Source: Candidatus Kapaibacterium sp.
GTDB lineage: Bacteria > Bacteroidota > Ignavibacteria > Kapaibacteriales > WFXC01
Length of the DNA: 64,000 nt
Direction: 5' to 3'
NCBI GenBank assembly: GCA_015490805.1
Contig: WFXC01000006.1
Location: 1-64,000 of the forward strand
Positions 44,001 through 52,300 of the stretch are shown in pieces. The notes below the pieces were generated by a model that saw only the letters and a program-made list of their open reading frames with translations, did not search any database and had not been told where the DNA came from. Each line of letters opens with the position of its first letter. The first letter of the stretch is position 1. Made by a program: the position numbers and the translations under genes.

Positions 44001-44519
44001 CCCGTAATGAATTTCTATCTTGTTGGAGGTTTCATACAGCCGAATCTGGAAGTTGTAAAGATTACTCTGATAATATCGTCGCCAGTTCTTCCACTGGATC
44101 ACGCAGACGCGGTTTGGTGCCGACCCAATGGTCTGGATTCGGAGTTCCCCATTGGAGTTGTCCCCTTTCAGGTCATCGCCCAGCGCCGAGACAACCCCGG
44201 ATCCCGTATAAGTCGAACTCCGAGAAATAGGATTTGGAATATACAAACCAAAGCTGTTGGAACCAAACCAGATAAAGCCATTGGTGTTGATCGATACCGT
44301 TGTGTAATTCTGTCCGTTAAATGTAAAGGTAAATCCAATGGACTGTCCGGTATACGTTACATCATCAGCACCTCCTGTCGCTAACACAGTCCCCCCACTA
44401 ATTTCCTGATAGGTTCCGCTAACAACCGAAAATGCATAACTGGAAAGATCCGCCCGCGCGGTAACAATACTGACACCAAACATCACAATAAGGGCAAAAA
44501 AACTGTACAACTTGCTCAT
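38040..44519 (-). CDS. giant secreted beta-helix / choice-of-anchor-D (ASH-like) protein with T9SS type A C-terminal domain
   Basis: Signal peptide; two PbH1-type beta-helix regions; LDFGTVPVG / VDFGQVPVGQIGTKTMIVENNS ASH modules; C-term VQAELHDLAGSVVLVVDAGNVDDGSHQLTLPIQSLSSGTYLLTLRSGSHSVSIPVIIQK. Confidence 0.85.
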   Translation of the reverse strand: MSKLYSFFALIVMFGVSIVTARADLSSYAFSVVSGTYQEISGGTVLATGGADDVTYTGQSIGFTFTFNGQNYTTVSINTNGFIWFGSNSFGLYIPNPISRSSTYTGSGVVSALGDDLKGDNSNGELRIQTIGSAPNRVCVIQWKNWRRYYQSNLYNFQIRLYETSNKIEIHYGPFTGTTSSWYSKEVGLRGETRTDFNNVRVNIGGSWSSPQQGTSYNDQCYLNNSQYPASGTIYRWQLPQNDAGITAITAPVSPFSPGTYQVKAELRNFGAATLTSVTIKWSVDGTQQGTINWTGSLGSGQTTEVVLGNWTFASGSLYNFSVWTENPNNTTDDNPSNDQYDAVMASALCGTYTIGPAPSDFATIQEAVNLVASAGVSCNVTFNIKSGTYTEQITIPEIPGAGPNARVTFQSQTGNASDVVIQYNSTSSMNNWVVRFDGADYVTWKNTTIQPLSTYYARCVEFYNGANNNILDGNVFEGVGGSSSYYRAIVYSYASSTAQNNNNIIRNNTFNNGSYSIYWYGSWGTHGSGLQILNNTFTNYYYRSIYCYYVDNVTVSGNSAQTNSTYSFMYVHYFGYVDGFTYTKNTIAGSRGGYGLYLYRVSGTAANPALVANNFIQIGDPSYSYSAYGAYVYYCSHLNFYHNNINCASASSFGRALYFGAYGTNLNIVNNVIANTGNGYAIYGFGTGIGMMDYNDIYTASSSRYCYYNGDRNSLSAWQSATGWDANSLDVDPGFTSTTDLHVSEPLLNGAGTYVGIDEDIDGNVRNTVAPDIGADEFTPTGLDATIVLMSPVKPAPPGNNTVTVKIVNIRTTPITSVRLQYSDGTTTVQQVFTGLNIPSEGSATLSFSTPYNLQSLVTLVVTILEVNGGADDVASNNTDQETLRPALIGHYSVGTSSSDFPTLGDALTALDQGGIVGNVWFDMASGTYTDVMELGPFVSSDPSYTVTLQSATGNPADVVFQPTSLSYPNYQIVLFRNASNWVLNAITLRYTGFGSYRIMDFEGSNNNIVVQNCVLDAGLTNTGWSTRVIEAYNAGLTNAVFTNNEIIGGGFYAIYLYDFNGGISNVTFTNNVIRDFYYYGVYFSYAQNILFEANELHRANRSLLSSFYGVYLNNCNGAQILRNRIHTVGPSASSYYTNALYIYNGSQVNGTTLIANNLFYNLNTTGYLYTIYVYNSGASGTTKIYHNTLALTDPTATSAYSVGIRVTEWNAGGATTDVQNNIVAITRGGTGYNMCVWYSPSGGALNSDHNVLYANGSSGFNFPGTYMWTAYGDLASYQAASGQDANSVAADPLLDNDYRIPWNSPAAKFTATPLSEVTTDINGDPRSMQFPDCGAFISPPSLYLMGDKDFGTIGRQTTKTLTLWNTSAKDPISVSNVQWGGDVGSFQTYLSGTTTPVPSTFTLPAGASQDVDVVFGIQGVSQPGQQTLMATFYNNAPQGAYTDQVTGYYASLTAVDPDNGNLDLLDPNNVLDMGQREAGETQPLIRTIMISADQLPLDEPIEISNVSFAGPDAALFRVTSTVPAALSGDVFVTIEMTVAGVAPGKKEAELHIQHSAANGPVSVIRIEGRIGSPILVAPTLVQTPPAAIGQTYASFDENSVGIPLTRGSVVDVEIYQVPTLSGAGAGMFEFVSNQGKYFVRGTYDANGQVVPDGNLSDPSIWANPSANNPIVVSDVQPWLLYVRLKQPALNTQPGAYNAEFQLSDGSGTGISNARRALTVTVVGEVLNDPTALPVYPTQLNFGTVPVGLTFSKNLILRNQSGVAGNAVLTITGNDFHFAGGAKTLTVPMPASNSAVVVQVFFSPSAAGLQTGQLNITGVINEIVPMSGNGLAARADQIVFSVDGTQVNAGDWVDFGQVPVGQIGTKTMIVENNSPAPITISQISRGGSNPTQFNVSASLPLLVPPHSSRSFTLQFIPTNTNPAVKEAQIVVYNTTGPFYFNVRGTAFYGTGAPVVYFTPSQYNFGNQSGQYTFTLHNDGNSAVTVSSVLTLGSSNFSIVSGPSNYTLAAGSTVDVVVAFDANSGTNGLRSGTLLAVIPGVSPYPTATLRGRVGPIIVGDSAPESIEATDSQLEIVTVTPQPAQGQNVTVQYLASGLTMPVQAELHDLAGSVVLVVDAGNVDDGSHQLTLPIQSLSSGTYLLTLRSGSHSVSIPVIIQK

Positions 44520-44784
44520 GAGAGTATACCCCTCTTTAATGAGACATTCCCTACAATTTTTGCTCTATTTCTCTTTTCCAAGAATTGCTAAGTTACAAAA
44601 ATTTCCCCAATTGTCAGATGCAATTAAAACAAATGAAATGCTATCCCGGTTACATTTTCCCATCTCCTACCCACCATGCTCTAGAGGGTTGATCTGCAAA
44701 GTCATTGGATATTTCCTCAATAGTTTGTAATTTACGTAAGTTTTTAAAGGTATTCGTATCGTGTTAAACAAACAGGGGCAGACA

Positions 44785-47700
44785 ATGAATCAACGATTCA
44801 CAACCTTTGTCATCGCTACGCTCCTTTGGAGTAGCATTGTAACGTTATTGGCACAGCAAGGTCCGGAAGATCCAACCCGTGCAAAATTCCGCTCAATGCT
44901 TCCCTCACTTCTATTGGGGAACACCAACGCCGGAACGGAATTCTATTTCTCGTTTCCGCCGTGCTACGAAGTACCGATGCCAGGCAACAGTGTGCGGCTT
45001 TACATTTCATCTGGCGTCCGCACCTTAGTCACGGTCGAAGTCGAAGCTACGAATTACTTTCAGCAAAAATACACGATCCCTAATGACATTATCGATTTTG
45101 AAATTCCTCCTGCTTTAGGACAACCGTACCAGAAAAATCCTCAAGATCCTCCACCGCCAGATCAGATATACCGTGGCGCTGCAATCCACATTACTGCGGA
45201 AGATCCAATTATCGTGTATGGAGTAACGCGCTTCCGCTGGACCAGTGATGGATTTTTAGCAATCCCTGTCTCGGCCTTAGGTCGCGAATACCGTATTGCT
45301 TCCTATGCCGATATGAGCGCAATGTATCCCGGATATGAACTACCCAGCGAAACCACGATTACCGCTGCGTTCGATGGTACAACGGTCATCTTTGAAGTTG
45401 GAGGAAATTTGATGACTCGTACTGCTTCTGACTGGAAACCCGGCGATCGCAAAGTATTCACCTTACAAGCAGGTGATGTTCTTGTAGTCTCCACCAAGAC
45501 CAAGGAAGGAGATCTATCGGGAAGTCGTGTGACGGCAACGAAACCAGTAGCAGTAGTTTCAGGAAACCAGTGTGCAAATATTCCGACCTACATCCGATGG
45601 TGCGACTATATTTCCGAAATGGAATTACCCGTTCATACGTGGGGCACTGTCTATCACGTGACTCGAATTGCTGGACGTCAAAAGAACTCTTATATAAAGG
45701 TATTTGCAAAGGAACCTAATACGACGGTTTACATCAACGGTCAACCGGTTGGACTCATCCGCAAAGCGTGGGGAATGGAAGGCGAGGCATTCCTGCATCA
45801 GCGGGTTTCAGAAGAAGAACCGGGAGCGTTCTTAGTTCACGCGGACAAGCCGATCTATGTTGTGCAATACAATACCGGGCAAGAAGATGATAATGTTCCT
45901 TCTGACCCTTTCCAATTAGTCCTGACCCCCTTAGAGCAATTCCAGACGGAGATTGTCTTCAACACCCCCGGTGTTCGGGGAACCAATCGGGGCTTTACCC
46001 GAAACTACGTAAACTTGGTATACCAACTGGACTCCGGCGACGTCATTCCAGATGATTTAGAATTTGCTGTTGTGAACAACGGGCAATTCCAATGGCGGAA
46101 AGTCAAAGAGCTTTTTGGTCCTTTTCCCGGTGATATCTTCCCTTTCGAGATCGAGGGTAAAAAATTCGCTGCGAAAATCCTGGAATTGCCCGGAGATGGT
46201 GTTTACCGTATCCGTGCTTCCAAACCATTTGCCGCCTATGCATACGGATTTAGCGATTATGATTCCTACGGCTTTCCGACCAGTGTTGCTTTGGCAGACC
46301 TGACAGTCCCTGACACGGTTGCTCCTAACCCGACTTTCACCATCAACTGTGACACGTCCGAAATCTCCGGGGAAGTAGAAGATCTGCCAGATAATCCAGC
46401 GATCCGTAGTAACCTAGCGAAAATCGTTTTAGATCCCCTTCAGAGTTACAACTATACCCTAAGGTACAAGCGATTTACTCCGGGTGAATCCTTCAAAACC
46501 AGCTGGTCACTCAAAGTTGATACCTTAGACAAACCCGCTCGCGCCGTTGTAATCTTCACCGACCGTGCAGGGAATGACACGACTATCGAATTCCGCTACC
46601 GCCCCTACTTAGTTGCGCTCCATCCACCCCAACTGGACTTCGGCGTTCTGAAGAAGGGAGAACAAAAAACACTGACAGGATGGCTGGTCAACCTTTCTCA
46701 AGAGTCTCCGGTTACTATCACCCGGTTAGAACTTCAGCAGGGATCGCAAGGCTTCGAATTTGTCACGAACGTGCCACTTCCCGTAACACTCCAACCCGGT
46801 GATTCTATCCCGGTAGAAATCCGATTTACCGCTTTTGCTCCAGGAAAATATGAAGACTCGGTTGGACACGGCAACGAGTGCGTGTTCGGATACGACCAGC
46901 TATTAGAGGCAGTCGTAAACGCACCGCGGATCGAAGTCACTGACGCAGACTTTGGGAAAGTCGTTGTCAATGACGTTGCCCGCCGCAACGTTACGATTTA
47001 CAACAACAGCGATGCACCGGTGGTCATTTATGGCTACAGCGGACCGAACAATCCAGTATTTACTGCTCGGCTCTCTCCCGATGACTTTCCAATGACTCTG
47101 GGACCGAAACAACGCTACACCTTTCAGGTTGAATTTTCACCCACTGCGACCCGGACGTATTCAGACCAGATCATTTTCAGCAATGATGCGCAGGAAATTG
47201 ACAGTATTGCGGTTTTGGTCGGTGAAGGAATTGAACCAGGTCTACTGGTGCAGAATTACGACTGGGGACGGAAGCGAGTCTTTACCGGTCCATACGCTGG
47301 TGAAATCGTGCTGGAAAACACGGGAACGGCGGATGTAATGATCACCCAAATTACACCCGTCGCAGGCGGAGACATTGATCAGTTTAATCTTCCGGACTTC
47401 GCCCAGTTGGTTCCTCTCCAGCTCAAACCTGGTGAAACCAAGACGATCCCTGTAGAGTTTGCTCCGACGGCTGAAGGACCGCAGGAAGTCGTGGTCGAGT
47501 TTACATACAACAAAGCAGGGCAACCAGCAACGGAAACTTCGCGGTTGACCGGGATTGGGATTGTTCCGCGGCTGATCACAGAAGATGTGGACTTTGGACA
47601 AATGTACTTAGGGAATCCCAGGGTACAGCGACAGATGGAAATCCGTGCGCCAGAAGGGGACTACAATGATTCGGTTGTTGTCACAGCACTTAATCTACAA

Positions 47701-48978
47701 CTCCTTCAGGCAGAAACAGATGAGTTTACCTACAACCCTGTCTTTCGACGGAACGGCGTCCCTGTGACGCTACCGTTCACTCTGCAACCTGGTGACGTCG
47801 TTACCTTAGACGAGTGTTTCTTTGACGCCAAACAACCGGGTACTCGCACCGCTCAGATGGAAGTGGCTACCCTTTATCCCGTGTATGATAACAATCTTCA
47901 GGAGACTTCTGTCATTTCCAACTGGCGCGGCGAAGGCATTGCTGCCGGTGAAATCAGCGTAGGACAACCCAATGAACCCCGAATTTGCGAAACAGATACA
48001 GCTCACATCCTTATCCCAATTGAAAACACTGGTAATGCACCGTTCGACATCACCGACGTTCAGGTAACCGATGGCGATGTCGCAGACTTCTATGTTCCGA
48101 CATCTCAACAATTTCCCATCACAGTGCCAGCACAAGGGAGTATCACGCTCATTGTTGTATTTGATCCCAAGCAGACCGGGACTCGTCGGGCAACCCTTAC
48201 GATCTTCAACACGACCTTGGACAACCCAGAAGCAACAATCGAAATTCAAGGTACTGCAGAGCTATTCAGGTCAGGACTGATAGTACAAACCAGCAATCAG
48301 CGCCCGATCCCATCTGAGAACTTTACCGTAACTGTGGGTCTTACTTCTCCAATTGACGCTTTAGCACAAGTGGATCAATTGACAATTGAACTTACGTATG
48401 ATGGTACGTTGTTCGACCCAGTTTTAGATCAGATCAGTATCGCCCGCGCTGATGCCACTATCGACAATATCCAACGTGACGCTGGAAAAACTGGGCGTTT
48501 GCGTTTCGATATTCGCTTTACTTCTGCTGGACAAATCGATGCAGGCGACTTAGCCACGATCCAGTTCCAGACACTGCTTTCCGGCGCAACGAAATCGCCG
48601 ATTTCCGCTACTGCAGTAGCGGTGGGCAATGAGTGTGTCAACATTACGCCAGCGAGCTACACGCAGGAAATTGGCGAGGTGTGTATCCTCAATCTCCGCA
48701 CTGTCCGCCTTGCGCCAGGTAGCTATGCGCTGCTACCACCCCAACCGAATCCGATGGAACGAACGGCACGCATTGATTTCAGCATCCCGTTCGAAGATCA
48801 CGTCTGGATCGGACTGTACAACAGTGAAGGGGAACTGGTTCAGGTGCTGGTAGACCAAAAACTCCAACCAGGACAATATCAGATCCAGCTCCAGCGCGAA
48901 CGTCTCCCTGCGGGGATCTACTTCTATCGAATGAAGTCGGGTCGATATATACAAACCCAACGTTTGATTGTGCAGTAA
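44785..48978 (+). CDS. secreted protein: IgGFc-binding-like N-terminal region, ASH repeats, cohesin-like domain, T9SS C-terminal domain
   Basis: ATG at 44785 gives a signal peptide (MNQRFTTFVIATLLWSSIVTLLAQQ); GTEFYFSFPPCYEV...RLYISS; C-term NPMERTARIDFSIPFEDHVWIGLYNSEGELVQVLVDQKLQPGQYQIQLQRERLPAGIYFYRMKSG. Confidence 0.82.
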   Translation: MNQRFTTFVIATLLWSSIVTLLAQQGPEDPTRAKFRSMLPSLLLGNTNAGTEFYFSFPPCYEVPMPGNSVRLYISSGVRTLVTVEVEATNYFQQKYTIPNDIIDFEIPPALGQPYQKNPQDPPPPDQIYRGAAIHITAEDPIIVYGVTRFRWTSDGFLAIPVSALGREYRIASYADMSAMYPGYELPSETTITAAFDGTTVIFEVGGNLMTRTASDWKPGDRKVFTLQAGDVLVVSTKTKEGDLSGSRVTATKPVAVVSGNQCANIPTYIRWCDYISEMELPVHTWGTVYHVTRIAGRQKNSYIKVFAKEPNTTVYINGQPVGLIRKAWGMEGEAFLHQRVSEEEPGAFLVHADKPIYVVQYNTGQEDDNVPSDPFQLVLTPLEQFQTEIVFNTPGVRGTNRGFTRNYVNLVYQLDSGDVIPDDLEFAVVNNGQFQWRKVKELFGPFPGDIFPFEIEGKKFAAKILELPGDGVYRIRASKPFAAYAYGFSDYDSYGFPTSVALADLTVPDTVAPNPTFTINCDTSEISGEVEDLPDNPAIRSNLAKIVLDPLQSYNYTLRYKRFTPGESFKTSWSLKVDTLDKPARAVVIFTDRAGNDTTIEFRYRPYLVALHPPQLDFGVLKKGEQKTLTGWLVNLSQESPVTITRLELQQGSQGFEFVTNVPLPVTLQPGDSIPVEIRFTAFAPGKYEDSVGHGNECVFGYDQLLEAVVNAPRIEVTDADFGKVVVNDVARRNVTIYNNSDAPVVIYGYSGPNNPVFTARLSPDDFPMTLGPKQRYTFQVEFSPTATRTYSDQIIFSNDAQEIDSIAVLVGEGIEPGLLVQNYDWGRKRVFTGPYAGEIVLENTGTADVMITQITPVAGGDIDQFNLPDFAQLVPLQLKPGETKTIPVEFAPTAEGPQEVVVEFTYNKAGQPATETSRLTGIGIVPRLITEDVDFGQMYLGNPRVQRQMEIRAPEGDYNDSVVVTALNLQLLQAETDEFTYNPVFRRNGVPVTLPFTLQPGDVVTLDECFFDAKQPGTRTAQMEVATLYPVYDNNLQETSVISNWRGEGIAAGEISVGQPNEPRICETDTAHILIPIENTGNAPFDITDVQVTDGDVADFYVPTSQQFPITVPAQGSITLIVVFDPKQTGTRRATLTIFNTTLDNPEATIEIQGTAELFRSGLIVQTSNQRPIPSENFTVTVGLTSPIDALAQVDQLTIELTYDGTLFDPVLDQISIARADATIDNIQRDAGKTGRLRFDIRFTSAGQIDAGDLATIQFQTLLSGATKSPISATAVAVGNECVNITPASYTQEIGEVCILNLRTVRLAPGSYALLPPQPNPMERTARIDFSIPFEDHVWIGLYNSEGELVQVLVDQKLQPGQYQIQLQRERLPAGIYFYRMKSGRYIQTQRLIVQ

Positions 48979-49030
48979 TTGATAAGAAGCCGCAGATTTC
49001 GGAGAACATAATCGTTTACTCGTCCTCATC

Positions 49031-49064
49031 TTCCCCCTCTCCTCCTTAGGGGAGAGGGGGAGAA
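49031..49064. terminator. bidirectional strong hairpin between convergent genes
   Basis: CCCCCTCTCC-TCCTTAGG-GGAGAGGGGG. Confidence 0.65.
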
Positions 49065-49211
49065 ATTTTCTATGCAAAAATCCTAAGGTTTGTCATTACC
49101 ATCCTTTCCCCAACGAGAAAGAATTGAAGACAGTGATCCCTCATTGATGACTCACAGTGTATCTGCAAACCCTATGTGAAATTGTTTCTTGGGAAATTCT
49201 CAATACCCCCC

Positions 49212-49304
49212 TGATCACCCAGAGTGTACTCTCTCAATCGCTGATCAAAGATGCTAATGCACTTGTAGCATATCCTTGATCACCCAGAGTGTACTCTCTC
49301 AATC
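49212..49304. repeat. 28-bp direct repeat pair (49212-49239, 49277-49304); one copy encodes the C-terminus of the restriction gene
   Basis: TGATCACCCAGAGTGTACTCTCTCAATC, identical, separated by 37 bp. Confidence 0.9.
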
Positions 49305-52300
49305 ACCCTCCGGTCTTTTTCCGAAAGACCATACAGGTGATATACAATTTGGTCGATCAAGAGATCGGTGCGCTCAATGTCTCTGTGCTTCTGGCATAGA
49401 CGATCTCTGGCAATTTCTCGCTGAACTTCGCTGTTCAGGTTTTCTTCCCACTCTGGATGGAGTGTCAGCTCTTTGAGAACTCGAACCCTTTCCCGCGTTC
49501 CGCTTTCCAGACGACCTTGGGCAAACAACTCCAAAAGATAGCGCAACTTTTGCATTTCCGCCATCTGTTTGGCAAGAAACGCCAGAAAATCGTGCAACAC
49601 GGCTGAGCTTGAGGGTAAAGAGCGGACGCGGGATATTGGATTCTTGCCTCCGTTGTATGCTTCCTGCAAAACTCTGAGGATCTGCTGATCTCGAGTTGCA
49701 AAATCAATGATGGGAATAGGTAGCGGTTCAAGAAACTGTTTGTTGGCTGCAAAATGACCTCCTCGATGTGGTACGCTGATACACTTGAAATAGACATCCT
49801 CCGCCCTACTGTTTAGTATAGCAAGCAAAAACCAAAAATCATAGGGACTGTCACTCTCTACAAGGATTCCATTTACCCGAACGTTGTGGAAATAAAATTG
49901 AGCTTGAGCGTCCAGAAATACTTCCAGTCTTTTCACCGTTTGAGCTACACCAAACTTCCGCCGTTCATGCTTATCAAGGTTTTGAGTTCTACTCAACCTA
50001 TACCATTCCGAATCACCAAACTTTCCACCCTCCCTGTTGCGTAATGCTTCCTCGTGCATTTTCAGGTACTCCCAAACGTTGGGATACTCAAGCTGAAATT
50101 CCGCAGGTGTTATTAGCTCCGCTCCACCTTCCGGAAGGAGTTTGTAAGGGAATAGCAGGAGTTTATTACTCATACGCACATAATACCGCTCGATATCCTC
50201 TCCGGATATGAGTGGTTTAAGCAGATCCTTTTCTAGAAGGAATTCCCGCTGGCTGGCTTTAGAGAAAACGCGATAATACGCCCCTTTGTCCTCTCGCTTC
50301 TCAAGTATGTAAATGGGATCAGCGCTGGTAATGAGCCCCTGGAAGATCTGCTCCACGATTTGCCCCAGCGGTTTTCCTCGTTTCTCCATTTTCCGCATAA
50401 TTTCAGCTTCTTCTCCAGAGACCAGAATCCACGGCGCCTCTCCCAGCGATGCCAAAGGAACGGCTTGCATCTCCTTATCGGCTTCTTTCAGCCATACTGG
50501 CAGCGGTTTTTCCACGGTGGAAGGAATCTGAGCGACCATACAGGTATCAGGCGCTTCTTCTTGAGAGAACTTTCGCAGGAATAGCAAACTGGTATACGTT
50601 GTTTGCTCCGGGAACACCTGACGATCTCGAAAATCAATAAACTTCCAGAGAAATGGACGAACCATTTGGCGGAACTTCTGAGCAAAGTCCAGCTTGGTGA
50701 ACTTGTTGGGAAGTATAAATCCAAGCACTCCCCCTTCTTTCAGAAGGATCAATCCCTTTTCCACGAACAGGATATAAATATCGTAGGAGCCCTGAGGGGA
50801 TTTGAAAACCTGGTTGTAATAATCCACCTCATCCGCATGGGATCTGCGCATTTCCTGAATACGAATGTACGGAGGATTGCCCAGCACCACATCAAAACCA
50901 GGGTTTGCTTTCACGCCGTGCTGGTTGTACCATACTTCGGGGAATTCCAGTTTCCAGTGGAAAAATCGCTTTTTCCGTGCCAGTTGCAATCGTTCCTGCA
51001 GTTTCTGGAAATCGTCGGGAGTCATTTCCTCCTCACCGTTTGCAGTTTGCAACTTTCCTTCCACAACTTTCAGCGGATCGAATACTTCCATCATTGCCCA
51101 GGCCCACGGCACGGACGATCGTCTGTGATTTTTTCTGTTACTGTTCTGCTGAAGGTAGCTTTTCACTTTTTTCAGCTCTACAAAAAACTCGGCTGTGTAC
51201 AGGTCCAGGGCTTTCGTCAGTGCAGACAGATTCTGGGATACCTGTTCATAAAGGCGAGCGCTTTCTTCCACCTCCGATATATCTGCATCGGTCAGCTCCT
51301 GAAGTTTTTGAATTGTATCCACTACGGAGAAAGCACGATGAAAATGTTGTCCCATTAGCGAAGAGCCCAGCACCTGGCGCACTTCTTCCGGATCTGCGCC
51401 GACCAGCGAATTACCACACTTCAGGTGATGATCCAGAAAGGACAGGGGAGCACCGACGGTAAAAGTATGCAACCACAGGGACACTTTTGCCAGTTCCACA
51501 GCCAAAGGATTGACATCCACGCCATAGATACAACGTTTCAGAAGAATGCGTTTAATGAGATTCCGATCTTCCAGTTTAGCTTCATCAATGGCATATCCTT
51601 CTTTTTGTGCCCGGCTTAGAATCCGAAACCGGATTTCTTCCAGCTTCTGTAAAAGTGGACTTCGATACACGACGCCACGGAAATACTCTTGCTCTGAAGT
51701 TTCCGAAAGAATTTCCAGAATACGATCGGCAAGATAGTCGACAGCCGCCACCAGGAAATGTCCGCTCCCCATAGCAGGATCCACAATTTTCAGAGAGAGT
51801 AAACGCTGCGCCGGATCCTTGAGCTGCAAAAGCGCGTTCCGGTACTCATTAATGGTCTTCTCTCCAACAATTCGCCCCTCTTCGTCATATTGTTTGGGAT
51901 CAAAGTAAATCCCGGAATTCTCTATCCTTTTCCGAAGTTCCGCCTTAGAGCGGATTCTTTGCAGCTTTTGTCGCCATTGCTCAAACTCGCTCAAAAAGTG
52001 CTCCACATACGGTTCCACGGTGCTGCGAACGATGTACTGAACAACATAATCTGGTGTGTAATACGAACCGGTTGCTTTGCGCTCTGCACGGTCATTAGTC
52101 AGGTACAACATCCCCCGGTGCAGAATAGCCTTGTGTGAGTCTTTTGCAGCAACGTATATTTCCCTTCCGTTTCTTTTGCGAACTACCAGATCTTCTTCGG
52201 CTATTTTGAGCCTGAACTCCAGCAGTCCTTCATAAATACTTCCTAACTGGCGAACGGACAGGTCTCGATAATTGATCCTCTTTGGGGGAGATTCCGCGTA

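Noticed and set aside
49212-49304. Two-repeat mini CRISPR array (28-bp repeats, 37-bp spacer) near the RM gene
   Set aside because: Only two copies, one overlapping the coding 3' end of the restriction gene; repeat lacks a typical CRISPR terminus and no cas gene is adjacent.
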